Source: Providencia sp.
GTDB lineage: Bacteria; Pseudomonadota; Gammaproteobacteria; Enterobacterales; Enterobacteriaceae
Assembly (NCBI RefSeq): GCF_003533305.1
Contig: NZ_DOEH01000010.1
Coordinates: 1-64,000, forward strand
Direction of reading: 5' to 3'
Length of the DNA stretch: 64,000 nucleotides
The position numbers and the translations under genes were made by a program. The first letter of the stretch is position 1. Each line of letters starts with the position of its first letter. The notes under the pieces are model-generated. The model was not told the origin of the DNA and did not search any database. It saw nothing but the letters and a program-made list of their open reading frames with translations. This document shows, one piece after another, positions 17,318 to 26,187 of this stretch.

Positions 17318-18367
17318 TTATTGTCCCGGTAGGGGTACCAAATCGCTTTCAATATAATGTCGTACTAATGTCGCGAGCGCCATGAGTGAATCAATATGAG
17401 TTCTTTCCCAACCGTGTGAGCTGTCTAAAGCAAAACAAGCAAGTGCAGCACGGATATCCCACCCTGCATCAATGGCTGCTGCACTATCAGAACGATAATG
17501 TTTAAAAGTATCTCTAACATGAGGAATGTCATGTTGTTGGCACAATTTTAGTAAATGACGCGTTATCGCTAAATCAAAAGGCCCCGTTCTATCTCTAAAG
17601 GCTAAAGTCAGTGAATCATCACGCGTGGTTTGATCAGGCCCTGAAACAGAATTATCAATCGCTAATAATTCTTGAACTTCATCACCAAAACCATGAGTAC
17701 CGCCAATCCCCACCTCTTCAGAGATAGTAAACATCAACTGGCAAGAAACCGCAGGTACCACCTTATCGTCAATCAATGATTTTAATGCTGCTAACATCAC
17801 GGCACAGCCCGCTTTATCGTCTAAATGGCGAGAAACAATAAAACCGTTATCCATAAACTCAGGCTGAGCATCAACGGCTACCATATCCCCCACATTCAAA
17901 CCATGCGTTTTTAAATCAGTTTCATTATAACAAAGTGCATCTAAGCGAATTTCCAAGTTATCCCAATCTGCTATTTGCGTATCAACCTCAGTATTAAAAC
18001 GGTGTCCTGAAGCTTTTAGGGGTAAAATAGTACCGCGATATTGATGGTCATCACTAAAAACAGTAACTCTCGCTCCTTCAGCAAAGCGCGCTGCCCATGT
18101 TCCCGTGTTACGTAGAGCTAAACGCCCATTAGGCTTGAGCTGAGTCACCATCGCACCAAGCGTATCTAAATGCGCAGCAAGTGCACGTTTTGGCACACTT
18201 TCCCCTAATGTGACATGCAATACACCTCGGCGAGTGTATTGTGGTGTAAAACCTAGTTCAGTAAGCCATTGATGGGTTTGAGCCACCGCCAGTTCGGTCA
18301 TACCAACCGGACTCGGTGTCAGTAAAAGTGTTTTCAATACTGAGGTCAGATATGCTTTATCTATCAT
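17318..18367 (-). CDS. M42-family metallo-aminopeptidase-like protein
   Basis: Predicted cytoplasmic co-catalytic zinc peptidase, 349 aa. Metal-ligand segments of the M42 family are in order: LAAHLDTLGAMV (His, residue about 61), SRHLDDKAGCAVML (bridging Asp), FTISEEVGIGGTHG (catalytic and ligand Glu), AIDNSVSG (Asp) and DSSHGWERTHIDSL (C-terminal His). The SSHGxERTH ending is like the subgroup found next to NAGGN osmoprotectant genes, but no such genes are here. Instead it is the last gene of a minus-strand cluster with a peptide ABC importer and a GntR regulator, which suggests it trims an imported peptide or N-acyl amino acid. The substrate is not known. Confidence 0.85.
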   Translation of the reverse strand: MIDKAYLTSVLKTLLLTPSPVGMTELAVAQTHQWLTELGFTPQYTRRGVLHVTLGESVPKRALAAHLDTLGAMVTQLKPNGRLALRNTGTWAARFAEGARVTVFSDDHQYRGTILPLKASGHRFNTEVDTQIADWDNLEIRLDALCYNETDLKTHGLNVGDMVAVDAQPEFMDNGFIVSRHLDDKAGCAVMLAALKSLIDDKVVPAVSCQLMFTISEEVGIGGTHGFGDEVQELLAIDNSVSGPDQTTRDDSLTLAFRDRTGPFDLAITRHLLKLCQQHDIPHVRDTFKHYRSDSAAAIDAGWDIRAALACFALDSSHGWERTHIDSLMALATLVRHYIESDLVPLPGQ

Positions 18368-18374
18368 TCGTTAT

Positions 18375-19145
18375 TTACCTATCTTCACTTAAAAAACGTT
18401 CTTGTAATGTAGCTTGCAATGCCAGCATGGCTTGCTCTGCGTAGTCCATATGTGCTTCCATAATCGTTTTTACTTTTAATGCATCTTTTCTACGCAGGGC
18501 ATCTATCAATTGGTATTGGTAATCAATACCTTGACGACGTTCCACCGGTTCAGGTTTCAAATAAATATCTTTGCAAACCGCTAAATCCTTTAATAAACGT
18601 TGAAGAAAATGGCAAATAAAGACCAAGAGCACATTGTCAGAATAGCTAGCAACAACGGCGTGAAAATCTAGCTCTGCCATTCGTTGTTTCCAACGTTCTT
18701 CTTCATCGGCTGGCTCATGATCATAGATAGCGATAGTGTCATATAATTTCTGAATCCCAGCACTATCAATATTTTCAATTGCGCTTATAGCAACCATAGG
18801 CTCTAATAATTTACGCAGCGTATAAATATCTTTGATTGAAACATCTCGCGTAAATAAGAAATTAGATAGTAAACTCATTGCCCGAGATTCAGTCATTGAA
18901 TCAATAAATGCCCCGCCACCTGGTCCCGTTTTGGTTTTAATTAATCCTTGAACTTCCAGAGATTTCAACGCCTCCCTAACGGTACTTTTACTTGCACTGT
19001 ATCGCTCAATCAAATCTTTTTCTTGTGGCAATCTATCACCGGGAATGAGGTTATCCGCCATAATAGTTTCTTTAATCGCATTCACAATTTCATCAGTACG
19101 TTTTATTCGAACTGTTTCTGTTATCAGCGGCTTATCTATATTCAT
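18375..19145 (-). CDS. GntR-family (FadR subfamily) transcriptional regulator
   Basis: DNA-binding regulator of 256 aa. The N-terminal winged helix spans about residues 14-85 (RTDEIVNAIKETIMADNLIPGDRLPQE, SKSTVREALKSLEVQGLIKTKTGPGGGAF), followed by an all-helical FCD-type effector domain with likely metal/ligand residues (TLRKLLEPMVAI, ELDFHAVVASYSDN, HMDYAE). It lies between the ABC genes (46 bases away) and the M42 peptidase (7 bases away). It probably controls the importer and the divergent DUF1028 gene through the paired palindromes at 24486-24501 and 24518-24533; this link is inference. Confidence 0.88.
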   Translation of the reverse strand: MNIDKPLITETVRIKRTDEIVNAIKETIMADNLIPGDRLPQEKDLIERYSASKSTVREALKSLEVQGLIKTKTGPGGGAFIDSMTESRAMSLLSNFLFTRDVSIKDIYTLRKLLEPMVAISAIENIDSAGIQKLYDTIAIYDHEPADEEERWKQRMAELDFHAVVASYSDNVLLVFICHFLQRLLKDLAVCKDIYLKPEPVERRQGIDYQYQLIDALRRKDALKVKTIMEAHMDYAEQAMLALQATLQERFLSEDR

Positions 19146-19190
19146 GTTGTATTCCGACAGTGTAAAATAGAAAACGTTGTTAGCCTCGCA

Positions 19191-19994
19191 TCATACGGAT
19201 GAGTCCATCGTTATTCGTGGCGCACTGGCTAATAAATTTTGGGTATAACTGTGTTCAGGACGAGCGAAAAGGCTATCAGTATCACGACATTCTAACAAAT
19301 CACCGAGATAGAGTACGGCAACTCGGTCAGCAATGGATTCCACCACGGCTAAATCATGACTAATAAACAAATATGACAACGAAAACTGTTGTTTAAGATC
19401 CTGTAATAGCAGAAGCACTTGGGCTTGCACAGAAACATCCAGTGCACTCACGGGTTCATCAAGAACTAGAATCCGTGCTTCCGCCGCCAACGCCCGAGCA
19501 ATCGCTAAGCGCTGAGCCTGCCCACCAGAAAATTCATGAGGATAATAACTTAACGAATCTATCGGCATATTAACGGCATTCAGTAATTCTTCGAGCCGCC
19601 TTTGCCGTTGCGCCTTATTCATATGTTTTAAATATTTCAGCGGAATAGACAAAGTTTCACCAATCGTTTTACGTGGATTTAGTGAAGCTACGGGATCTTG
19701 AAATACGTACTGAACTGCTTGCCCAAAAGCACGGGCTCCCTGCTTTTGCCATTCACGTTGGGTCTGGCCTAAAATAGTCATGTCACCCGATGTCGCTTTT
19801 TCTAAACCCACTAAAATACGTGCTAATGTGCTCTTACCTGAGCCGCTTTCACCCACTACCGCCAGCGTTTCACCTTCATAGAGCTCTAATGAAATATTTT
19901 TTAATGCATGAACTTCTCGGCGATTAGGATGAAATAATCCGGCTGGATGACCAAATGTTTTGACCAATTGATTAACTTCAATAACTTTGTTCAT
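19191..19994 (-). CDS. Peptide ABC transporter ATP-binding protein (DppF/OppF-like)
   Basis: Second ATPase of the importer, 267 aa. Walker A GESGSGKSTLARIL is near residue 50, the Q-loop VQYVFQDPVASLNPRKTI, the signature FSGGQAQRLAIARAL and the Walker B ILVLDEPVSALDVSVQ follow. The C-terminal DppF/OppF-type extension ends shortly after HSYTQNLLASAP. The ATG at 19994 overlaps the stop of the fused gene upstream (TGATG), so a TTG at 19997 is not needed. It energises uptake together with the ATPase half of the neighbouring fusion. Confidence 0.92.
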   Translation of the reverse strand: MNKVIEVNQLVKTFGHPAGLFHPNRREVHALKNISLELYEGETLAVVGESGSGKSTLARILVGLEKATSGDMTILGQTQREWQKQGARAFGQAVQYVFQDPVASLNPRKTIGETLSIPLKYLKHMNKAQRQRRLEELLNAVNMPIDSLSYYPHEFSGGQAQRLAIARALAAEARILVLDEPVSALDVSVQAQVLLLLQDLKQQFSLSYLFISHDLAVVESIADRVAVLYLGDLLECRDTDSLFARPEHSYTQNLLASAPRITMDSSV

Positions 19995-21793
19995 CAAGCC
20001 CCCTTAATCGGTTTGGGTTTATGATTGTAAATCTCTGCCACGTGCTCAAGAAATGCCTTTCCTTCCCCAAGTTTTGGCACGCTAGCAATTAAACGCTGCG
20101 TATAAGGATGTTGCGGCTGTTGCAACACCGTTTGAGTTTGTCCTGTTTCGACAATCGAGCCTTGCTGCATGACGGCCACACGATCACAAATCTGATTAAT
20201 CACAGCAAAATCATGGGTAATAAATAACAAGGCGACTCCCCGTTCACGGCGTAAGGTATTTAATAACTCTAAAATTCTAGCCTGTACGGTCACATCCAGT
20301 GCCGTTGTGGGCTCATCAGCAATAATCAGCACCGGATCATTGGCGAGTGCCATCGCAATACCAACGCGTTGACGTTGGCCGCCAGATAACTCATGGGGAT
20401 AAGCATGATAACGCTGAGCGGCATCTGGAATGCCAACACTTTCAAGTAATTCGATAGACTTAGTTTTTGCGGTTTGGTTAGAAATGGTTTGATGTGCAGT
20501 TATCGCTTCTTGTAATTGGACGCCCACAGTAAATTGTGGATGCAATGTTGTTAGTGGGTCCTGGAAAATATAAGAAACGCGAGCCCCACGCCGCTGCTGT
20601 AAGCTTGATAATGGTAGTGATAGCATTTCTTCACCACTGACATAAACGCCCCCAGAAGTTACCACGGCTGGCGGTGATGCTAGTAACCCCATGATTGACA
20701 ATGCAGTCACGCTTTTGCCTGAACCACTTTCACCAATCAATCCTAAACACTCACCGGGCTCGACCATAAAGCTAATATTATTCACTGTTGGTCGCAGTTC
20801 ATCTCCTTGACGAAATGCAATACTGAGCTCTTTGACTTCAAGCACTGCTGGACTGTTTGATGTTTGCGGTGGAATAACAGTGCGCTGCGTTTGAGTCATG
20901 GGTTGTGAACGTTGCAATGCACCAGATTTTAATCGTGGATCTAAAATGTCACGGATACCGTCGCCTAATAGATTAAAACTAATCACAATAAGAAAAATCA
21001 TCACACCAGGCACTAAAGCAACATGAGGTGCCACAAACATTTGAGCTCGGCCTTGTCCTAACATTGATCCTAAATCGGCATTCGGTGGCTGAGTGCCTAG
21101 CCCTAAGAATGACAAACCCGCCGTTTCTAATATCATCCAGCCTATCGTTGTCGACATAGTCACAACGATAATCGGTAGCACATTGGGCAAAACCTCAGTT
21201 AATAGCACCTGAAAATGGTTTTTCCCTGAAAGTCTCGCCGCCTGAATAAAATCTCGGTCTCGCAACCCTACGGTTAATCCACGGATATTACGCGCAAAAA
21301 AAGGAATATTGACTAAGGCAATCGCATACAAAGCATTTAATAAACCAGGACCCAAGACAGCTACAATCGCCAATGCTAATAAGATATATGGAAATGCCAT
21401 CAACATATCAATACAACGCATTAATAATGTATCTGTTTTATTTCCAACGTAACCAGCAATTAAGCCAATAAGCGTACCAAAAACGGCCGCAATTAAAGTG
21501 GCAGAAATTCCGACCATTAAGGAAACTCGAGTTCCCCACAATAACCGCGATAAAATATCACGACCAAGGTGATCAGTGCCTAAAACATGCCCTGAGGAAA
21601 ATACCGGTAGTAATCGGTTCACTAAATCCGTCTGGTCTGGATTAGCTAAGGGTAGCCAAGGTGCTAATAACGCACAAAACATGATGACAAGTAAAATAGC
21701 GAGTCCTATGGAGGCTAAACGATTCGCTAATAACAACGCTCCAATTGACTGGCGCTGGCGATGTTGAATAACCGGTGTCATTAATGAGCTCAT
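19994..21793 (-). CDS. Fused peptide ABC permease (DppC-like) and ATPase (DppD-like)
   Basis: A single 599-aa chain that joins what are usually two proteins. Residues about 1-290 are a DppC/OppC permease: several membrane segments, the GHVLGTDHLGRDILSRLLWG block near residue 70 and the EAA loop around 205-230 (LSGKNHFQVLLTEVLPNVLP). A polar linker (about 291-315, rich in Q, T and P) leads to an ATPase at 316-599 with Walker A GESGSGKSVTALS, signature LSGGQRQRVGIAMAL and Walker B VLIIADEPTTALDVTVQ. No stop or frameshift separates the halves, so the fusion is real in this sequence. It overlaps neighbours by four bases at the 5' end and one to three at the 3' end. Confidence 0.93.
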   Translation of the reverse strand: MSSLMTPVIQHRQRQSIGALLLANRLASIGLAILLVIMFCALLAPWLPLANPDQTDLVNRLLPVFSSGHVLGTDHLGRDILSRLLWGTRVSLMVGISATLIAAVFGTLIGLIAGYVGNKTDTLLMRCIDMLMAFPYILLALAIVAVLGPGLLNALYAIALVNIPFFARNIRGLTVGLRDRDFIQAARLSGKNHFQVLLTEVLPNVLPIIVVTMSTTIGWMILETAGLSFLGLGTQPPNADLGSMLGQGRAQMFVAPHVALVPGVMIFLIVISFNLLGDGIRDILDPRLKSGALQRSQPMTQTQRTVIPPQTSNSPAVLEVKELSIAFRQGDELRPTVNNISFMVEPGECLGLIGESGSGKSVTALSIMGLLASPPAVVTSGGVYVSGEEMLSLPLSSLQQRRGARVSYIFQDPLTTLHPQFTVGVQLQEAITAHQTISNQTAKTKSIELLESVGIPDAAQRYHAYPHELSGGQRQRVGIAMALANDPVLIIADEPTTALDVTVQARILELLNTLRRERGVALLFITHDFAVINQICDRVAVMQQGSIVETGQTQTVLQQPQHPYTQRLIASVPKLGEGKAFLEHVAEIYNHKPKPIKGA

Positions 21794-22737
21794 GATTTCA
21801 ACCTCGGATCTAGCAATGCTTGCATCAAATCAGCAAACATATTAATAAATACATAGGAAGCCGCGGCAATCAATACCCCACCTTGAACTAAGAACAAATC
21901 ACGAGTTGCAACCGCCTTCACTAGCATTGCTCCGAGCCCCGGCCACTGAAATACGGTTTCAATATAGACCGCGCCACCAAATACAAATCCGGCTTGAATA
22001 CCAATAACGGGGATCACCGACACTAGCGCCATGCGAAATGCATGACGAAAAATCACTTTGCGCTCACTCAACCCTTTTGCTCTGGCAGTACGAATAAAAT
22101 CAAGGCGTAAAACTTCCAACATTGCCGTTCGTGTAAGCCGTGCAATAACCCCTGTTGCGACTAAAGAAAGCGTTATGACTGGTAACACAAGATGATGCAA
22201 TAAGTCACCTAAGCCACCCCCCTGCCAAATTGAGTACATACCCGACGCAGGAAACCATTGTAATTGCACCGAAAAAGCCATAATCATCAACAAACCAATC
22301 CAAAATGAAGGCATTGAGATACCAAGTAACACTGCTAAAGTGATAAATCTATCACTCCAACTAAATTGGCGAGTAGCGGAAATAATTCCTGCCAATAAAC
22401 CTAAAATTGAGCTAAGTAATAACGCACATCCACCAAGGATCAGAGTGGCAGAAAAGCGCTCCAACACTTCATCAGCAACGGGGCGATTCAATACAAATGA
22501 ACGACCAAAATCCCCAGACAGCAAATTTTTCATCCAAATAAAATATTGCTGATAGAGCGGTTTATCCAAACCGAGCTCTGTTTTTACCCTAGCCACATTT
22601 TCTGGCGTTGCCCAAGGCCCAAGTAATGCTTGAGCCGGATCCCCTGGGATCATCGCCATAATAAGAAAGACAATTAATGTGAGACCAATCAAGATAGGAA
22701 TGGTCGCAAGAATACGTTTTAAACAATATAACCACAT
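21790..22737 (-). CDS. Peptide ABC transporter permease (DppB-like)
   Basis: Inner-membrane channel subunit, 315 aa, with the N-terminal signature LKRILATIPILIGLTLIVFLIMAMIPGDPA of DppB/OppB proteins, six hydrophobic segments and the EAA loop LDFIRTARAKGLSERKVIFRHAFR (about residues 200-223). The stop overlaps the start of the fused permease-ATPase (ATGA), so expression is coupled. It follows the binding-protein gene after about 60 bases. Confidence 0.92.
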   Translation of the reverse strand: MWLYCLKRILATIPILIGLTLIVFLIMAMIPGDPAQALLGPWATPENVARVKTELGLDKPLYQQYFIWMKNLLSGDFGRSFVLNRPVADEVLERFSATLILGGCALLLSSILGLLAGIISATRQFSWSDRFITLAVLLGISMPSFWIGLLMIMAFSVQLQWFPASGMYSIWQGGGLGDLLHHLVLPVITLSLVATGVIARLTRTAMLEVLRLDFIRTARAKGLSERKVIFRHAFRMALVSVIPVIGIQAGFVFGGAVYIETVFQWPGLGAMLVKAVATRDLFLVQGGVLIAAASYVFINMFADLMQALLDPRLKS

Positions 22738-22797
22738 AGGCTTTTCCCCTGAAAATCAACTCACGACCGCGATACCTTTGAGACTTCAACCTATCGA

Positions 22798-24357
22798 TTA
22801 GTCTTTGCGTACATCTTTGAGTAATAAATTAAAATTTGGCTGTAGCTTAAAGTGGCTAATCCTCTCGCTAGCAACTGCATTTTGTTTCCAGTTGGCAACA
22901 AATAACCAAGGGGCATCACGATGAACTATTTTTTGCACCTGACGATATAACTGAGCGCGCTCAGCCAGATCGTTACTCACTCGTGCTTTGTCCAATAACG
23001 CATCTAATTCTTTATTGCTGTAATAACCTGAATTAAAACCGCCTTTATCAGGCCATGAACCTGAATGAAGGGTCAGAAATGGTAGCGTATCAGGGTCATT
23101 AGTCATCCAAGCCATTTCAGCCATATGGGCTTGTTGAAGCCCTGAATTAACCTTCGATAAATAGGTATTCCACTCAAAAGTTTGAATTTCAACAACTAAT
23201 CCCACAGCTTTTAAATCTGCCTGAATAGCCGTTGCCATCGGGATTGGGTCTAACATGCCAGAACCCCCCTCCGTGACATAGAAAACAATTTTTTGCCCTT
23301 CTGCACCCGCAGCTTTGATCAATGCTCGCGCTTTTTCTGGATCATAAGGATATGCCGTTGTTTCTTCATCAAATGCCCAGTCAAAAGCAGATGGAATTGG
23401 CCCCTCAGACACATCCGCAGATCCTTGAAGGATATATTTAACAATATTGTCTTTGTTCACAGCAAAGTTGACCGCTTGCCTAACGCGAACATCATCAAAC
23501 GGGGGCAATGACGTATTTAACATGCCATACCAGACATGGGGACCTGTGGCTTCATATAACCGAAAACGCTTATCTCCTGCAAATAATGGAACATTATCCG
23601 CAGGTACTTCAACCATGGCATCTATTCCCCCTGAGAGCATTTCTGCGATACGAGTATTCGCATCGGTAATCGGTCTAAAAACCACATAATTCAAGCTAGG
23701 GCGAGTGTCCCAATAATTCTCATTCGCGGCGACAACGACACGTTGATTTGCTATCCACTCAGTAAATTTAAAGGGACCAGTTCCGCTTGGGTGACGACTA
23801 AAATTTTTATCATATTGCTTCACTGCACTCGGCGAGACAATCAAGCCGGCAGGGGTGGCTAAGTTTGATAAAAAAGGCGCAAACGGCTCTTTAAGTTTAA
23901 ACACCACGGTTTGGTTATCTGGCGTTTCAATTTTATCTATTGCTGAAAAGAAAAATGATAGTGGAAAAGGCCCTGTGTGATAGTACGGATGTGTATTATC
24001 GAGCATCCGTTCAAAGGTAAATTTAACCGCCTGAGCATTAAAATCACTGCCATCGTGGAATTTGACATTTTCACGTAATTTAAAGGTGTATATTTTCCCA
24101 TCGTCACTTACCGTCCATGATTGTGCAAGAGATGGCTCCAAAGACAATGAACCATCACCATTACGCACAAGTCCTTCGTAAATATTCACCAGTATTCGAG
24201 AGTCATTTGCCGCCGTTGCCACTTGAGGATCTAGCGATTGAGGCTCTGCAACCTGACCCAACAATAAAACATCACTATATTTTACTGCCCATGTTGATGT
24301 TGAAAAGGCAAAGAGAAGCAAAATACTGGCTACCCAACTGCACGAACGCATTCTCAT
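22798..24357 (-). CDS. Peptide ABC transporter substrate-binding protein (SBP_bac_5, DppA-like)
   Basis: Periplasmic receptor of the importer, 519 aa. A signal peptide of about 24 residues ends at STSTWA. The mature chain opens with the family pattern LLLGQVAEPQSLDPQVATA and contains SWTVSDDGKIYTFKLRENVKFHDG, the SBP family 5 signature region, and NFAVNKDNIVKYILQGSADV. AGGG lies ten bases before the ATG. Its resemblance to DppA/GsiB types suggests small peptides, but there is no way to fix the ligand by eye. It is the first gene of the minus-strand cluster and faces the DUF1028 gene. Confidence 0.92.
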   Translation of the reverse strand: MRMRSCSWVASILLLFAFSTSTWAVKYSDVLLLGQVAEPQSLDPQVATAANDSRILVNIYEGLVRNGDGSLSLEPSLAQSWTVSDDGKIYTFKLRENVKFHDGSDFNAQAVKFTFERMLDNTHPYYHTGPFPLSFFFSAIDKIETPDNQTVVFKLKEPFAPFLSNLATPAGLIVSPSAVKQYDKNFSRHPSGTGPFKFTEWIANQRVVVAANENYWDTRPSLNYVVFRPITDANTRIAEMLSGGIDAMVEVPADNVPLFAGDKRFRLYEATGPHVWYGMLNTSLPPFDDVRVRQAVNFAVNKDNIVKYILQGSADVSEGPIPSAFDWAFDEETTAYPYDPEKARALIKAAGAEGQKIVFYVTEGGSGMLDPIPMATAIQADLKAVGLVVEIQTFEWNTYLSKVNSGLQQAHMAEMAWMTNDPDTLPFLTLHSGSWPDKGGFNSGYYSNKELDALLDKARVSNDLAERAQLYRQVQKIVHRDAPWLFVANWKQNAVASERISHFKLQPNFNLLLKDVRKD

Positions 24358-24563
24358 ATTGATTTTCCCTGGTGTACTTTTTGCTGTGTGTTTTTATTTT
24401 CATGCTTTTTATGATGTTAAATTTATTGTTTGAAATTTATCGCATGAAATGTGTCTATTTTGTTAATTATCATTTCGATTTTTCTATTTATGATGATAAA
24501 TTAACTTTCATGCAATAATTTATAATGATAAATTTGATCAATGTCTAATTTATAGGGTGTAAA
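24358..24563. promoter_or_regulatory. Divergent promoter between the peptide importer and the DUF1028 gene
   Basis: A 206-base AT-rich region carrying two near-identical 16-bp palindromes: ATTTATGATGATAAAT at 24486-24501 and ATTTATAATGATAAAT at 24518-24533. They differ at one base and start exactly 32 bases apart, about three helical turns. A weaker relative (ATTTATCGCATGAAAT) is at 24435-24450. GCATGAAA (24443) and TTTCATGC (24506) form a further inverted pair. These are good candidates for operators of the GntR regulator encoded in the cluster. Confidence 0.6.
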
Positions 24564-25217
24564 ATGACTTTTTCTATTGTGGCTCGCTGCCCAAAAACAG
24601 GAAAAATTGGTGCAGTAACCGCGACAGGAGGGCCTGCTGTTGGCGCCTTAGTGTTACATGGTGCAAGCCAATTAGGTGCAATAGCAACGCAAGCAATGAC
24701 CAATCCAATGGCTGGAATAAACGGAATTGAGCGATTACAAGAAAAACTATCCGCTCAAGCATGCCTTGATACTCAATTAAGCCATGACACTAACCCCGCG
24801 ATACGACAACTAATAGTAGTTGATGCACAAGGAGGAAGTGCAAATTGGACGGGGCAAGAATGTCTACCTTGGTGTGGTAGTTTGTCCGAGGCAAATTTAG
24901 CCATTGCAGGGAATATGTTAGCAAGTGAACAAGTTTTATTCGCACTTTATGCAACTTACCAACAAAACCCGCACTTAGATTTTGCCGATAGACTCTTGCT
25001 TGCCATGCAAGCAGGTGCAGATGAAGGCGGGGATTATCGCGGTATTCGATCCGCAGCATTAAAAATCTGGCACAACCGTAAATATGCGGATATTGATATT
25101 CGAGCAGATTGGTCTGAGCAGCCCATATCCCATTTAACGACTATTATTCATCGTGTACGTTCTCAGGATTATGCCAATTTCTTTGCACAAATTCCGACTG
25201 GGAATGAAACCAACTAA
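24564..25217 (+). CDS. DUF1028-family Ntn-hydrolase-like protein
   Basis: A 217-aa protein with the whole DUF1028 pattern: MTFSIVARCPKTGKIGAVTATGGPAVGALV at the N-terminus, QLGAIATQAMTNP, AIAGNMLAS and DEGGDYRGIRSAAL. The family has an Ntn-hydrolase-like fold; Thr2 or Ser4 after Met removal would be the candidate nucleophile, which is inference. The family is often found beside peptide ABC transporters, as here. No signal peptide, so cytoplasmic. The function is not established; hydrolysis of an imported amide or peptide is the simplest idea. AGGG lies upstream of ATG 24564. Confidence 0.87.
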   Translation: MTFSIVARCPKTGKIGAVTATGGPAVGALVLHGASQLGAIATQAMTNPMAGINGIERLQEKLSAQACLDTQLSHDTNPAIRQLIVVDAQGGSANWTGQECLPWCGSLSEANLAIAGNMLASEQVLFALYATYQQNPHLDFADRLLLAMQAGADEGGDYRGIRSAALKIWHNRKYADIDIRADWSEQPISHLTTIIHRVRSQDYANFFAQIPTGNETN

Positions 25218-26187
25218 GTCAAATATAATAAATGGTCTGTATCGCTTGCTCAATTAATCATCTTTAATGATTTACATTATTAATGTTAAATAAAATTTTC
25301 GACTTAACGATTAATACATTTAAAATATAACCCCACATTAAACCCAAGGATTAAATTGAGCATTTATCATGCAAAATAGTCGTTTTAACAGAATCAATGA
25401 CTCTTGATTTTATTGTTAAAAACCCATCAACACTAAGGATAAATAACCCTATCCTTTATATTTTTATTATTTAAATAACATTATCGATTCAGCTAATTAT
25501 AAAAAACTCAAATTAACTACTACAATTCGCCTTTTTGTGCCATTTTTGACCACTATTTAATTTTCTCACTAATCCGCACTAAATAGAAAAATAAACAAAT
25601 AGAATGATGGTAAGAACAGTGAACTAATATAGTAACAAAATAAATGAGGTTTATTATTTTAATCAAATAAAATCAATATGTTATTTATTTACCTTAAATT
25701 AAAACAGATAAATGCTCGTATTTTAAACAGTATTTTTACAGCTGAAGTATAATTTAAATTAAATGACTACTTACTCATCAATTTTCAATAAATAGCTTAA
25801 TAATTTCTAAAATAACAAATTTAATTAACTATTCCTTCCTAAGTGACTTAATTTAAATTTAGCATATTCTTCTGAGGACAAATATTAGCCATCCTAATAA
25901 ACTTAATGAAATATCAGCTGATACTTTGTCAAAAATAACACAAATAACTGTACACATTTAATTACAGTCGCAATTTAAAAAATATATTTACTTAATGAAT
26001 GAAATTTCTTAATTGCCTGCAAACCCTTTACAGCACTGACCAAATCAATTTACTCAGACATTCATTTGACTCACTTTTATTAACAAATGCTAACCTCACT
26101 TAACAATTGCCAAATATATGATAATATAATAATCGCATTTTGAAATTATTTACTATATAAAAACTAAGATTATTATTGAGGTTATAG
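25218..26187. other. Long AT-rich intergenic region upstream of the L-amino-acid deaminase gene
   Basis: Nearly one kilobase with no supportable gene on either strand. Very AT-rich with scattered short palindromes and no strong terminator. GAGG precedes the deaminase ATG at 26188, and TTGCCA/TATAAT-like elements lie around 26107-26130 but with poor spacing. Such a long leader suggests a regulated promoter; Lrp or H-NS binding is plausible from the AT richness but not shown. Confidence 0.4.
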
